Below are positions 1-11,513 of a stretch of 64,000 nucleotides of DNA, piece by piece. The notes under the pieces were generated by a model that made no database searches, was not told the DNA's origin, and saw only the letters and a list, made by a program, of their open reading frames with translations. The stretch covers positions 647,870,468 to 647,934,467 of the forward strand of contig NC_081409.1 in assembly GCF_030272615.1 (NCBI RefSeq). The letters are read 5' to 3'. The number at the start of each line of letters is the position of its first letter. The stretch's first letter is position 1. The DNA comes from Cryptomeria japonica. Lineage: Eukaryota > Streptophyta > Pinopsida > Cupressales > Cupressaceae. Both the position numbers and the translations under genes were made by a program.

Positions 1-1
1 A

Positions 2-1190
2 GATGTGCTTGAGAAGGAAAAGATAGAAATTTTCATCGACAATTTAAATAGCGAGATGAGTTATAGACTCAAACTCCAATGCATACCATATTTTCCTAAA
101 TTGATTAAGAATGGCATCCAAGTAGAAGAGATATGTGTCAAAAAAGGAACATTGAAATTTTTCAAAGAAGGGATGAATTCATCCAACTCTAATTACAATA
201 ACCAAAACAACAACAACTTAGACAAATCCAGGTTTTGGACCTGAAACAAAAACACTGGAAATGAAGGAGGAGGCGATCCTAATGATACGAAGTCCAAACA
301 ACCAGTGTTAGCTTTGTCAGGCAATCCTCAGGCTACCAAAAATCAAAAGGGTGCTAACCAAGGTACTAACACTTATGCACCAAATAACAATCAAGATCAT
401 CTCAACACAAATAACACCAACAATACCCAAAGCAATAACACCAATCGAGGACCTAATATAAACTCATGAGGTAACACCAATAACTCTCCAAAACGCGTCT
501 ACACGCCACAAGGGCAATCATTGGAGTCAGCATTCAGAGAACTCCTAGCAAACAAAATTATCTCCTTACCAGTAATTAACAACTTTGAACCACAAATCAA
601 ACCACCCTGGTGGAATGACTCACACTTTTGTGATTTTTATTGAAACAAAGGCCATCAAACAAATGATTGCATGAGACTAAAAAACATTATTCAAGACATG
701 ATTGATAGAGGCGATTCAACAGTCGATGGTCTCAAGACAAATGGTGACCATGGAGCGTTTAAGAATCCTCTTCCAAACTAGAACAAGGATGGATCTTCAA
801 CCTCAAACGATACACACAGAGCTCATATCAATCACATATACAATAACACCATCAATCATATATCAGCTGAGGACAATCAAGCAAACGTCATTACGATCAA
901 AGACAAGCATGAACATGAATGCGTCAATGTAACCACCAGAGCTCAAAATTATGTCTTGAGGGGACATATGCCAACAACAAACACCATACCTAAAATTCAA
1001 TATGATCTAGTTAGTCAACTATGTAAAACTCCTGCTCAAATATCTATATTGGAATTGCTAAAACTTTTGCCAAAACGCAAAGACATCTTGGAACAAGCCC
1101 TATTGGAAACAAATGTACCTCAAGATCTGGATGCTGACAAATTCCAAGCCATGGTAGCTCACATGACAGGGCCTCATAACCTTACCTTTT
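2..1190 (+). pseudogene. gag of Tat-type gypsy element (broken)
   Basis: One reading frame runs through this stretch with stops near 242, 467, 643 and 779. It encodes the end of a retrotransposon capsid domain, then an Asn/Thr-rich linker (about 180-480). A knuckle-like segment follows near 625-675, reading CDFY, stop, NKGHQTNDC; the stop sits where other Tat elements have a residue between the Cys and His ligands. Gag would form the virus-like particle and bind element RNA. The frame continues without a shift into the protease, as expected for a gag-pro polyprotein. The N-terminus lies outside the window. Confidence 0.7.
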
Positions 1191-2180
1191 CTGAGCATGA
1201 TAATATCTCATTAAGCCATCCTCATAATACTCCACTCCACATTGAAGTCTTGGTCTATAAGCATCGAGTCAAAAGAGTATTAATAGATGGAGGAGCTAGA
1301 CTCAATATCTGTACCTTGAAATTTATCCATGCATTAGGATTCTCTAAGCAATCTATTGATCCATGCGAGAAGATCACTATCAAAGCTATGATGATGAAGA
1401 AAGATCATCTAAAGGAATAGTAATGTTGCCAATTCAAGTAGGACCAATACAAAAGGACACTATGTGCCAAGTCTTAGACATAGACCTCACATATAATATC
1501 TTATTGGATCAACCTTGGATACATGAAATGCAAGAAATACCTTCTACCTATCACCACTGTGTTAAGTTCCCCTACAATGGACATGAGATTTCTATATCAG
1601 CAGATCATAACCCTTTTCAACATTTTAATGCTATGGGGGCAACCCAAGACAGTTTGGTTCCACATAATAGAGAAAAACAAAGTTCCTCAGCACCATATCT
1701 TTAGCAAGAAAAGTCTAAATCGCTATGGATTTCAAGCAAAAAATGAAAATCAAAGAGCAAGGCATGGGAGAATACTCTTTAGAACCTTTGTGTTTAGACA
1801 AATTACCAGCATCACCTAAATCTCATGGATTACCTACTGTATCAACACATCAAGCAACACAACCCATCACCAATTTTGATGGCAAATTTATCCAATTAGG
1901 CACTCTAGCAAATGAATCAGAGGAAAAGGACATCCTTAGTTGGCTATACAAGGATGAGGAAGAAGACAGAGTGGCTACTATGGAAGTAGCTATACCAACA
2001 TACCTGTATGGAAAAGGCTACTTAATCATGCAACAAATGGGCTACAATGGCAAAGGACCTATCAGCAAATGTCAGGAAGGCGTCACAGAACCATTAGATC
2101 CTCCTTCACAATTTTGTAAAAATAAAATAGGATTGGGCTATGAACACACTCTACCACCAAGGAAGACACAAAGCAAATAA
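1191..2180 (+). pseudogene. Aspartic protease with G-patch-like tail, gypsy element
   Basis: A pepsin-like retrotransposon protease is visible: VLIDGGARLNI (catalytic Asp at 1286-1288, Gly-Gly in place of the usual Ser/Thr-Gly), then the second conserved block YNILLDQPWIHEM near 1493-1530. A frame change near 1390 separates the two halves. Downstream, 1725-2180 is open and ends in a G-patch-like module from about 2007 (YGKGYLIMQQMGYNGKG, then EPLDPP and a final GLGY). G-patch modules are known beside some retroelement proteases and bind nucleic acid. The protease would cut the Gag-Pol polyprotein. This copy cannot give one continuous protein. Confidence 0.7.
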
Positions 2181-3383
2181 AAAAAACCTCAGTGGAAGGA
2201 AAAGAAGAAATACAAGGAGGACTCATGACAGGAGGCACTATTTGAATTAGCAGAGACAATACGCAAAGAATGTGAATATTAAGAATGAAAGCAACATCAA
2301 GAGAAGCCCATCAATCAAAAGAAGGAAGTATCTACTACAGAAGTACATCATGTTCAAGAACCAATGTCCAACAAAGAGGAATCACCTCCTGATAACATCA
2401 TTCCTCCCCGAGGAGAGATAGTATATGAGGAAATGCAAAGAGTAGAAGTAGGATCCGATATAGAATCAGAGAAAACTATCAGACTTGTATCAATCATCAA
2501 AGACCTGTTTTCACCCTACAACATACCAGTTCATAGTATTGCGAGGATCTGGGATAATACCTCTGAGACTGATTCAAATGAATATGAATGGGGCATTTGT
2601 TCCAATGTTACTGAAGATATTGCTGCAAATGACAGTCATACACCCATTTCTCAAGAAGAACAAGGAACATAACCTAGACTACTTGAATTTGGTCCACAGA
2701 ATATCTATGACGCCAAGGAAGACGAGTAGCGACATTATGAGCAAGTCTACACAGAAGATGATACCATCAAATACCTTGACAAAATCATTAACTTATTTAA
2801 TATCCCGACCAACCACGATGATACCTCCATCCTAACACTTATAGCAACTGAACTTGATCCACCCAATGACTCTTTACCACTTATCTTTCTTGACCTCATA
2901 GACTAGGACGAACCTGAAAATAATGACATACCAATTTTCCCAAATGATGATTCCATTATCCATTACTTGTGTACCGTCAACCTAGAAATAGACTCTTCTA
3001 GTGAGCAAAGTAACGACATCTACAATCAGGGGAGTGTCAAGTCTCTCAGTCACAAAAATGAACGAAATAAAGGATCTACTGCTAAAAACTAGTCAATGGC
3101 AACAATAGATCACAAAAAAGTAAAAGTAAAGGACACATTTGTAGGTGAAAACCTTTTTAAGGCACCTAAATATGGGAGACTTGACACTCTTCCTAAACAT
3201 TATCAGGAGCGATCACCTATATTGATTGAGCCCACTCAATCAATCAACATTGGTACAATAGAAGCAGCCAAAAACATACACCTTGCAGAATCTTTGGCAG
3301 AGGAAGAAAGACCAGAGTGTCTAATTTTTCAAAGAAAAGAAAATCAACTTTGCTTGGTCATATGTAGATATGCTTGGGATTGA
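2181..3383 (+). pseudogene. Protease-RT linker region of gypsy polyprotein
   Basis: Short open stretches (2364-2672, 3096-3383) in different frames separate protease from reverse transcriptase. The piece at 3096-3383 carries the conserved pre-RT sequence (FKAPKYGRLDTLP and a charged helix). Its continuation after a frame change near 3370, AWSYVDMLGIDP, is the usual entry to the Tat reverse transcriptase. The acidic stretch 2364-2880 has no domain I recognise. Both frame changes and stops show decay. Confidence 0.5.
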
Positions 3384-4719
3384 TCCACATCTGATCATGC
3401 ATCATTTGTCCATTTCTCTAAGAGCTAAGCCAGTCAAGCAAAAATTGAGAAAGATGAATCCACATGTAGCACTCATGGTCAAAGCTGAGTTAAAGAAACT
3501 ATTAGACGTCGGATTTATTCGACCTATCGACTATGCTGAATGGATTTCCAACATTGTGTCAGTTTCAAAACCAGATGGCACCATCAGGATATGCACCAAT
3601 TTTAGAGATGTCAACAAAGCCTGTCCAAAGGATGACTTTCCTTTGCCTAGTATCGACATAATTGTAGACCTCACAACAGGCCATGCAATACTATCACTAA
3701 TGGACAATTTTTCAGGCTATAATCAAATCAAGATAGCCCTAGAGGATCAAGATAGAACAGTATTTACCTATCCTTGGGGAACGTATTGTTGGAATGTCAT
3801 GGCTTTTGGCTTAAAGAATGCAGGGGCAACTTATCAACAGGCAATGACAACAATCTTTTATGACATGATGCATACCTTCATGGAGGACTATGTGGATGAT
3901 TTAATAGCTAAATCATTTACCCAAGCAAAACATCTAAGCATCTTAGAAAAGATTTTTGACAGATTGGAGAAATTCCAAGTCAGGCTCAACCCTAAGAAGT
4001 GTGTCTTCAGGGTAACATCAGGAAAATTATTAGGCTACATAGTTTTAGCAAAGGGCATTGAAGTGGATCCAACAAAGGTACAAGCCATAATGGAGATGCC
4101 ACCACCAAAGAACATTATCCAACTCAGATCTCTACAAGGACGGCTCTAGTCAATTAGGCGATTCATTTCCCAACTAGCAAATAAAAGTCTACCATTCAAC
4201 CATTTGCTACATAAAAATATACCATTCAGATGGGAAGCCAAATGTGTTGAATCATTCTATCAAATCAAGCAATGCGTAATGAACCCACTAGGTTTAGTAC
4301 CACCAATAGCAAGGAAGCCACTCATTCTCTACATTTCAACAATAAATATATCACTGGGGGCATTATTAGCACAAGAATATCAACAAGGCAAGAAATGAGC
4401 TATCTATTACATTAGCAGGACATTAAACAGATATGAACTCAACTATACATTCATTGAAAAGGCTTGTCTAACAGTGGTATTTTCCTCTCAAAAATTTTGA
4501 CACTACATGCTAGCACATACAATCAAGGTCATAGCAAAGATTGATCCTATAAAATACTTACTTAGTAAAGTAGCTCTCATAGGCAGATTGGCTAAATGGG
4601 TGATGATTCTTAGCGAATTTGATATCCACTACACAGAGCGACGAGCTATCAAGGGACAAGTGATTGCAGATCAGTTGGAAAATACACCATTACTAAACAA
4701 ACAACCAATGGAGATTTAA
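3370..4719 (+). pseudogene. Reverse transcriptase and RNase H, gypsy element
   Basis: Reverse transcriptase copies element RNA to DNA inside the particle, and RNase H removes the RNA strand. Visible RT blocks in order: VGFIRPIDYAEWISNIV, KPDGTIRICTNFRDVNK, DDFPLPSIDIIVD, MDNFSGYNQI, then the catalytic YVDD at 3889-3900, intact. The frame meets a stop at 4147 and continues with the RNase H region (RWEAKCVESFYQIK, later IADQLENTP), which has further stops near 4396 and 4498. All pieces from 3370 to 5934 share one frame, so the damage is mostly by substitution. Confidence 0.88.
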
Positions 4720-4740
4720 TTTCAAGATAGGGATGTTCTT

Positions 4741-5140
4741 ACTATTTCCACCAAACAATGGACCCAATACTTTGATGGATTTTACACTCAACATGGCTTA
4801 GGTGCTGACATTCTGTTCATCACTCTTGACGAGCACACCATACCCAGATCATATAGGCTCATGTTTCCATGCACAAATAACATTGCTGAATATGAGGCAC
4901 TGGTTACAAGCATTAAGATGGTCATTGAATGGAGAATCACATAATTAAAAGTCTACAGAGATTCACAACTAGTCATCAATCAGATCAACAATGACTATGA
5001 GATGAAGGACGACAAGCTGCTACCATACAAATGAATGGTGGATGATTTCAAATAATATTTTGTACACATCACCTTCGAGAAAATACCAAGGTTGGACAAT
5101 AGAGCAGCCAATGCAATGGCTACTATCGCTTCACTATTAC
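4741..5140 (+). pseudogene. Second (archaeal-type) RNase H of Tat element
   Basis: After the first RNase H comes another RNase H fold: YFDGF (Asp at 4774-4776), CTNNIAEYEAL and VYRDSQLVINQI. The three acidic catalytic positions are all present, although stops near 4942, 5032 and 5056 break the frame. A second RNase H here, before integrase, is what separates Tat elements from other plant gypsy lineages. The domain is thought to have been captured from a cellular RNase H. Confidence in the lineage call rests mainly on this block. Confidence 0.8.
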
Positions 5141-5149
5141 AAATTCTAG

Positions 5150-6491
5150 AGCAACAGAGTCGTTACAAGTTTTTGGTAGAGCAACTGTTCTCCCCAACCT
5201 ATGACCATTCTGAATCCCATGTTATCTATGCCTTGACTGGTTTAGACTCTCTGTTATATAGACCGATATACGACTATCTTAAAAATAATATCCTACCCAT
5301 TGACCTATCTCGAAACCAAAAACACAACTTTATCCAACAAGTCGGCCGTTATACTCTCACTGCTGACACTCTATACCATCGAGGTCTACATGGTACTCTT
5401 CTTCATTGTCTTGATCATAATGAATCTAACTCTGGTTTACAAGAGCTTCACAAAGGCATATGTGGAACAAATTCAAGTGTCCCTACTCTTTCTAAAAAAC
5501 TTCTAAGAATGGGATATTACTAGTTGACAATGGAAAAAGATTCTTACCATTTTGCAAAGAAGTGTCCTAAATGCCAAATCCATGGCAATCTTATACATGC
5601 ACCAGCACAAGAACTACAGCCATTCACAACATCCTAGCCCTTTTGCCAATGGGGACTGGACTTAGTTGGCAAAATACATCCTTCATCTTCAAATGGACAT
5701 AAGTTCATTATAATTGCAACAGAATATTTTACCAAATGGATTGAAGTGGTCCCCATGACCACAGTGACTGGGAAACAAATTGCCTCTTTTATTCTTAATT
5801 ATCTAATCTACAGATATGGCATTCCAAGTTCCATCATCATAGATAATGGACGACCTTTCAAGAACCAAGATGTGCGAGAACTATGTGACAGATTCAAGAT
5901 CCAACATCATTTCTCTACACCTTACTACCCATAGGGGAATGGTTAGGCTAAAGCATCCAACAAAACAATATTGAATCCTAAAGAAAACAGTGAATGATGT
6001 AGGCAAAGATTGGCAAGTGCAACTCAATCTAGCACTTTGGGCATACAGAACTAGCATTAGCACACCTACGGGAGCTATGCCATATTCATTAGTGTATGGA
6101 TCAGAGGTAATTTTACTCCTAGAGGTAGAGATTCCATCTCTTAGAGTATCTTTAAAAGGCCTCATTCCAGATGAAGAATATCGAGTAAACCGACTGCAAG
6201 AGATAGAACTTCTAGATGAAAAATGCCAACATGCCTACACTCACCTCAAAGCATATTAGCAATGCATGTGTAGAAGCTACAACCATGAGGTCATTCCCTG
6301 ATCTAGTACTCAAGGAAAATCCTAGAAATCAACATGATCAGGAAAAGAAAGGGAAATTTGAACCTAACTGGTTAGGTCCCTATGTTATCATATCAGCCTA
6401 TGGATCAGGTGCTTATCAGCTAACAACTTCAAAAGGAGATGTACTCGACGAACCAACTAACAACATCCATTTGAAGAAATACTATACTTGA
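5150..6491 (+). pseudogene. Integrase of Tat element, catalytic Glu lost
   Basis: Integrase inserts the cDNA into the chromosome. A zinc-binding N-terminal part ends in CPKC (near 5563). The DDE core has its first Asp in GLDLVG (5659-5661) and the second in IIDNG (5842-5844). At the third position, with the expected spacing of 35 residues, the codon is AAA (Lys, 5950-5952) instead of a Glu codon, just after an in-frame TAG at 5944. The C-terminal module with the GPY/F-type motif (NWLGPYVI, about 6367-6390) follows after two frame changes and ends at 6491. The missing Glu alone would abolish strand transfer. Confidence 0.85.
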
Positions 6492-7480
6492 GCAGTCTAA
6501 TGCACAGAAAAGTCAAAAATATCAAAAAAAAAAAAATCAAAAAATCAAGAAAAAGTAAATAAAAAGGTACTATAAAAACAACTAGTAAAAACCTAACAAA
6601 AGGCACTATTGTGAGAGGACAGCTCCTCTATCTATCTTTACTCACGAACCTTTAGATCCACAGTCAAGCACTATCGACCATCACCCGACATTTTATCACA
6701 TTATCCAGGACATACTTAGTGTACTCACTATCCTAGTTTATCCAAATATCATTTCACCGTATTCCACCATGGCTTGGTAATCATTGTACATATCCACATT
6801 AAGAGGAAAACTCATCTAGGGGCAACATTGATCCAAATTTCATCTTCAATCAAAACTTGCAGCAAACTCAAAACATCATATCCAGCAAACAAATCAACCA
6901 ATCACGGGAACAAACATTGATCACTTAAAAAGATTCACAACACATGATGGATGATTTTCTGAAGTATCAAATGTTTGCATTTTGCATGAAGTTTTGACTA
7001 TTTTTGCCCTTGAACTTTCTTGAACTATTGGATCCTCTATATTTTCTCAACGATGCATCAAGCTAGAGAAAGACATGGGGATTCCAATATTTTTAGTTTT
7101 CTATCTGTGAGGCGATCACTTGTACTATGCAAATACTTGTCTGGAGACGTGATTCAAAGCATATCACTGAAGACATGATCCCACTTCGTGCATACAAATG
7201 GTTTAATCTTGTTTGTTTTTACGCAAGCCGCACTTAGGTCATCCTAGTTCAAATATACCTTGACGCTTGTGCTATATTGCAAAATAAAAAATCATGTAAA
7301 TTTTTCTCAGGTCATTATGGTTCAATTATACCATTATGCTTGTATAAATTTTCAACATATCCCAACAAATCAATGCTCAAATGATGATAACTACAAAGAA
7401 AGAAAAAACATGTGACTATATAGGAATGACAAATGGAAGAATGAGGATGCTCAATTAGTTGTATATCATACTCAAATTAG
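6492..7480 (+). other. Non-coding spacer of gypsy element after integrase
   Basis: About 1 kb without a credible reading frame. It begins with an A-rich run (6520-6560). I see no domain or RNA gene. Its position between integrase and the antisense gene fits the long untranslated spacer of Tat elements. Confidence 0.5.
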
Positions 7481-7520
7481 TTGCATATCATTTTACAATT
7501 AGTTGCATATCAATATCATA

Positions 7521-7650
7521 CCTTCATTTTCAAGATACATCTCACAGCATATCATTATCATACATCTCATTTTCAAGATACATCTCATAGCATATCATTA
7601 TCATACATCTCATTTTCAAGATACATCTCACAACATATCATTATCATAGA
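7521..7650. repeat. 43-bp tandem repeat, about three copies
   Basis: The string CAAGATACATCTCA recurs at 7531, 7574 and 7617, a constant 43-base step, with the unit CATATCATTATCATACATCTCATTTT between. A looser TTAGTTGCATATCA motif repeats just upstream (7456-7510). The repeat lies in the gypsy spacer. Confidence 0.8.
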
Positions 7651-7937
7651 AATATCAAAATCATATAGAAAGCATCATCCATAACAAATCACATGAGGAT
7701 CTAGGAAAATGGTGTCCTATATATATCTAAAAAAAAATGATGATCAAATGTACAAAATATGTCATGTCTATCCCATAATACAACAAAATGATCAAAATAC
7801 AAAGGAGACACTGTCTCTTAGGTATGACTATCTCCTGAGGGTGACAGTCTCGCAGTAGATTTCCTAGCACCTGGATCTCTAGGTGGATCCTGTCCAGGTG
7901 GTCCTATCACGCCTCTGCTCTCTGTCCTCGAGCCAGT

Positions 7938-9870
7938 CTACCTAGTTTGACTGGATCTCGAAGTTGTGAAACTTGAAACTCGGCGCTCCCTGGGCACCGC
8001 ATCTTCATAATGCCTCTGGTAGTACTCTGCCTTCTTGGCTCTCAAAGCCACCTCTCTCAGGGTGTCTCTCATCAAGCCACCCATCGCCGCTCTCTCCAAA
8101 GTCTTTGCTTGAGCCTCAGCTTGACCCAACCACTCCAAAATTGTATCTCGCTCAGTGGTCAGCTATGTAATCTATCATTGATGTGCTAGTAGCTGTGTCT
8201 GTAGATGCTACACTAATAACTACAGAGACCTAATATGTGCGTCCTCTCGGTGCATTGAAATTCGCATCTAGATGGGTACCTGTGAAGTGGTACCCCCTAT
8301 CCCCCCCTGTCCTCGATACTGGTGGGGGTAAAACATCTAACCTCCTCCTTTGGTCTGGTCGTCTAAACTCATCTATCCCTCCCACTGCTACTATCACCTC
8401 TCCTACCCTCTCGTCAGCCCCAGCTCCAATAGCTAAACCTCCCCTCCCTCTATCCACCATAGCTCGTCGCACTGCTCTCTCCACCTGATCCCTTTGTCAC
8501 CCTCATCTCCACCTCTATCTCCTCTCCTCCCTTGATCTCCACCTCTATCTCTTCTCCTCCCCTGATCTCCTCTCTCTCTATCCCCTCACCAACCTCAGCC
8601 ACCTCCTCTACCATCTCCACCATCATCACCATCACCATCCCCACCTCCCTCATCCAGCTCCTCTCCATCCTCTCCCCGTCTCCCTAGCCTCTCGGCCTGC
8701 TCATCCTCATCATCATAAAAAATGGGAATCATCTCCATTGGATCTGGTATCCTAGCTGCAGCATGCGCCACAAATAGTGTGGCGAACTCATCGGTCATCC
8801 CTGCATCCACTATGCCATAGGCATAGTCCCATATATGGCTGACTAGGTGAAAGAACTCCTCAACCACCACCGCACTATCAATAGTAGGTCCCTACTCTGG
8901 TACATCCTACCTCCGTTGAGCATACAAACATGCTCCTTGTGGAACCCTCTGTTGTCATCCATATTGCCACAACACTCGGTTGTGCAGGAATCTCTCAATC
9001 ACAAAGGGTGTCTGCCCTATCAGAAATCGAGACATGTAGACATAGGGCATCTCCATCCCATCCTCTACCCATACCTCACAATCCACATACGGTCTCTAGA
9101 CGACCATATCAATATCATCTAGCACTCACCTCCAATGCTCTAGTTTGCCCATCTTACGCTAGACAACTATCCCTATGTATCCATATGCATAAGCACACCC
9201 AAGAGGCCTATCTCTATCCACCAGTGGCTTGGTTGTGGGAATATGCTCCCATGCCCTTACTTGTAGCAGTGTAACCCCAGCTGATAGACTATTGTATCCC
9301 GAGTAAACCACTTGGTGCAGATCCCTGTATAAGTGGGCCAACATAACAGACCCACATGCGAGTTGGCAACCCTGTGTCACCATGTCCTCCAAGAACAACC
9401 CCCATCCTATTGCCAGTCCCTTCGACCTATGGTCGGGATACAAGAAACCACCTATGAATCCTGTCAACACTAATGGTAAAGGGGCGTAATCCAAATCAAT
9501 GAACTCCTGCCAAGGGATCTTGTATCCACAAACTGTATCATCTTGTAGAATCCAACGAAGAGCCTTTGTCTCGCCCTCCTTGGTCTGCTCATATGGTAAA
9601 AGTGCAACTACCACGGGAATCCGTAGAATCCGGTAGCAATCCTTAGGTGTCACTGTCATCTCACCTATCGCCAAAAGGAAGATGTTGGTGTCACTATGCC
9701 ACCTCTTAGCCAAAGCTGTCAATAAACCTCAGTTAATGATATATCATGGCATCTCTAACAAAGAGGATAGGCCACACCTCTCAATGATATCCCTGTCTGC
9801 TCGTGTCAATCGTGGTATCAATGACCACAGTCTCGAAAATCGCTCTCATGACCGAACCACCCCAAGTTGC
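7938..9870 (-). pseudogene. Antisense plant mobile domain (PMD) gene inside gypsy element
   Basis: On the minus strand, opposite to gag-pol, lies a decayed plant mobile domain protein (the family of MAIN/MAIL1 and of transposon-carried homologues). From the N-terminus: RADRDIIERCGLSSLLEMP (about 9,820), then ALAKRWHSDTN, MTVTPKDCYRILRIPV, GGFLYPDHRSKGLAIGW, VMLAHLYRDLHQVV, VRAWEHIPTTKP (9,159-9,722). After a frame change near 9,150 it continues with MPYVYMSRFLIGQTPFVIERF and a tail with VVEEFFHLVSHIWDYAYG. The C-terminal part is acidic/Gly-rich and coded by CT-rich short repeats (8,489-8,700 on the plus strand). Stops near 9,730, 8,955 and 8,910 break it. Tat elements are known to carry antisense extra reading frames. 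The role of the PMD protein in the element is not known. Confidence 0.75.
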
Positions 9871-9975
9871 TCCTCTCACAAGCAAAACATGTCCAATATC
9901 AATTTCCTCATCATATCAATTCATATCAAAATCAAATTCATATCAACTTGAAACATTGAAAATCTAATCAAGTTC

Positions 9976-10190
9976 CACATCATATCAAATCTATATCCAC
10001 AATCATATCAACTTGTAAAACAACACAAGTTTCACATTCATATCAACTTGTAACACAACTCAAGTTTCACAATCATGTCAACTTGTAACACAACTCAAGT
10101 TCCACAATCATATCAGCTTGTAAAATAACTCAAGTTCCACAATCATATCAACTTGTAAAACAACTCAAGTTCCACATATATATCAACTTG
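9976..10190. repeat. 35-bp tandem repeat, about six copies
   Basis: The unit is close to CAACTCAAGTTCCACAATCA followed by TATCAACTTGTAAAA. The ACTTG (or GCTTG) landmark falls at 10,011, 10,046, 10,081, 10,116, 10,151 and 10,186, a constant step of 35. Divergence between copies is low, so expansion was probably recent relative to the element. It lies just upstream of the antisense PMD gene and could be part of its 5' flank. Confidence 0.9.
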
Positions 10191-10444
10191 AAACAATGCA
10201 TATCAAATCAAGTTCATATCACACATCCATATCAAAATCCATATCATATCAAATCAACATCAGAACAACATCAACTTGAAACGTTGCAAATCAAATTATC
10301 TATCAAACAAACCATATTCGACAAAATATCAAAACAATGACAGCAGACATGCAGACTGACATTCGCACCCATCCCAGAAAAACTGGCAAACACCTACATA
10401 TCTTTCTTCATCTCATAATCCTCACCAAAATCCTACTTTGCCCA

Positions 10445-10935
10445 AAATTTTCTGCCCACGCGCTAAACAGTTTTATCTACGTGCTAACCTGCTAGCTATG
10501 CGCTATCCAACCTTTAGCATGTGCTACACCATTAACCCTAGGTGCTAAAATGCACCTACGTGCTACCCTGTCCTATCAACGCGCCACCTAAACTACACTA
10601 AGTGCTAAAACCCCTATGCACTATCCTACTTTGGCCCTGCACTGTGAACCTAACCCTACGCGCTTGGTCATACCTACGCGCTATCCTACACTACCCATGC
10701 GATCCCCTGCTAACCCTATGCGCTAGGTCTTTCCTACGTGCTACCCTTTTTCCCCTACGTGCTACCCTGTGCCCCCGATGCGCTAAACTATTTCAATGCG
10801 CTACCCTAACCCACCCCTGTGCAATCCTAACCTACCCGGATGCTATCCTAGTTCATCAAACCCCACGCGCTAAACTTCTTATCGTATGTGCTACAGTTTT
10901 TACCCGACGCTCTAAACCGTTAAATCCGCGTGGAA
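10445..10935. repeat. Irregular array of GCGCTA-centred short repeats
   Basis: More than twenty copies of a degenerate word close to CCTACGCGCTACCCT (variants ATGCGCTA, TACGTGCTA, AAGTGCTA) are spaced 12-35 bases apart. Many CG/TG and CG/CA differences suggest CpG decay of an originally CG-rich motif. The open frame at 10,602-10,955 is a by-product of this low-complexity repeat and I do not call it a gene. Confidence 0.75.
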
Positions 10936-11513
10936 AAATTCAAAAACATGCCTAAAAACAACAAAATAAAAATTAAAAAGGGGTCAAAAGTGATGAGTTA
11001 CCGGTGGTCCATACGTGGTAGGCCTCTAATACCTCCGAACGTGCTCTAATCGATGAGAATCAAAGGGAATCGACATTTTGTCTTTTTCTCCAAGTGTTAC
11101 TTTCTCCAAAGTCAACAAGCACAAATGAGACAAAATAAATCACTTTTTACCTTTCTATAGGGTAAATAAAAATTCGGGTTGCATAGACGAGCACGTAAAT
11201 TGCTCATGGTCTGATTCCTAACCCTAGCACACATCATTATCGAGAGATGAATCAACTTATTGCATTCAACATAGACAAACATTTACAATGCAATCAAAAT
11301 TATCAACTTAAACTAAATTTTCAAATTTTTTATTCATCTCCCGAGGGGGCATTATCAACATCATTTATCAAATCTGGGGCATCATTTATCAAATCTGAGG
11401 CACGACATGAACATCTCGACATGACATTACATTGATCTTAACCAAATCATGACAACACATCATTTTCCTTTGAATCAACATGTGCACACACGTCACTTCA
11501 AAGAAGGGCAAAA
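10936..11513 (+). other. Spacer before gypsy 3' LTR, with polypurine tract
   Basis: No gene is recognised. The last 13 bases, AAGAAGGGCAAAA (11,501-11,513), are a purine run directly abutting the TG that starts the LTR, as expected for the plus-strand primer. Confidence 0.55.

Noticed and set aside
8237-8870. Overlapping open frames on both strands in a CT-rich stretch
   Set aside because: The plus-strand frames are shadows of the CT-rich tail of the antisense PMD gene.
9940-10190. CRISPR-like regular repeat spacing
   Set aside because: The 35-base units are head-to-tail without unique spacers; this is a tandem repeat in a plant transposon.
10602-10955. Open frame of 117 codons on the plus strand
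   Set aside because: It is the translation of the GCGCTA word array; composition is low-complexity and no domain is seen.
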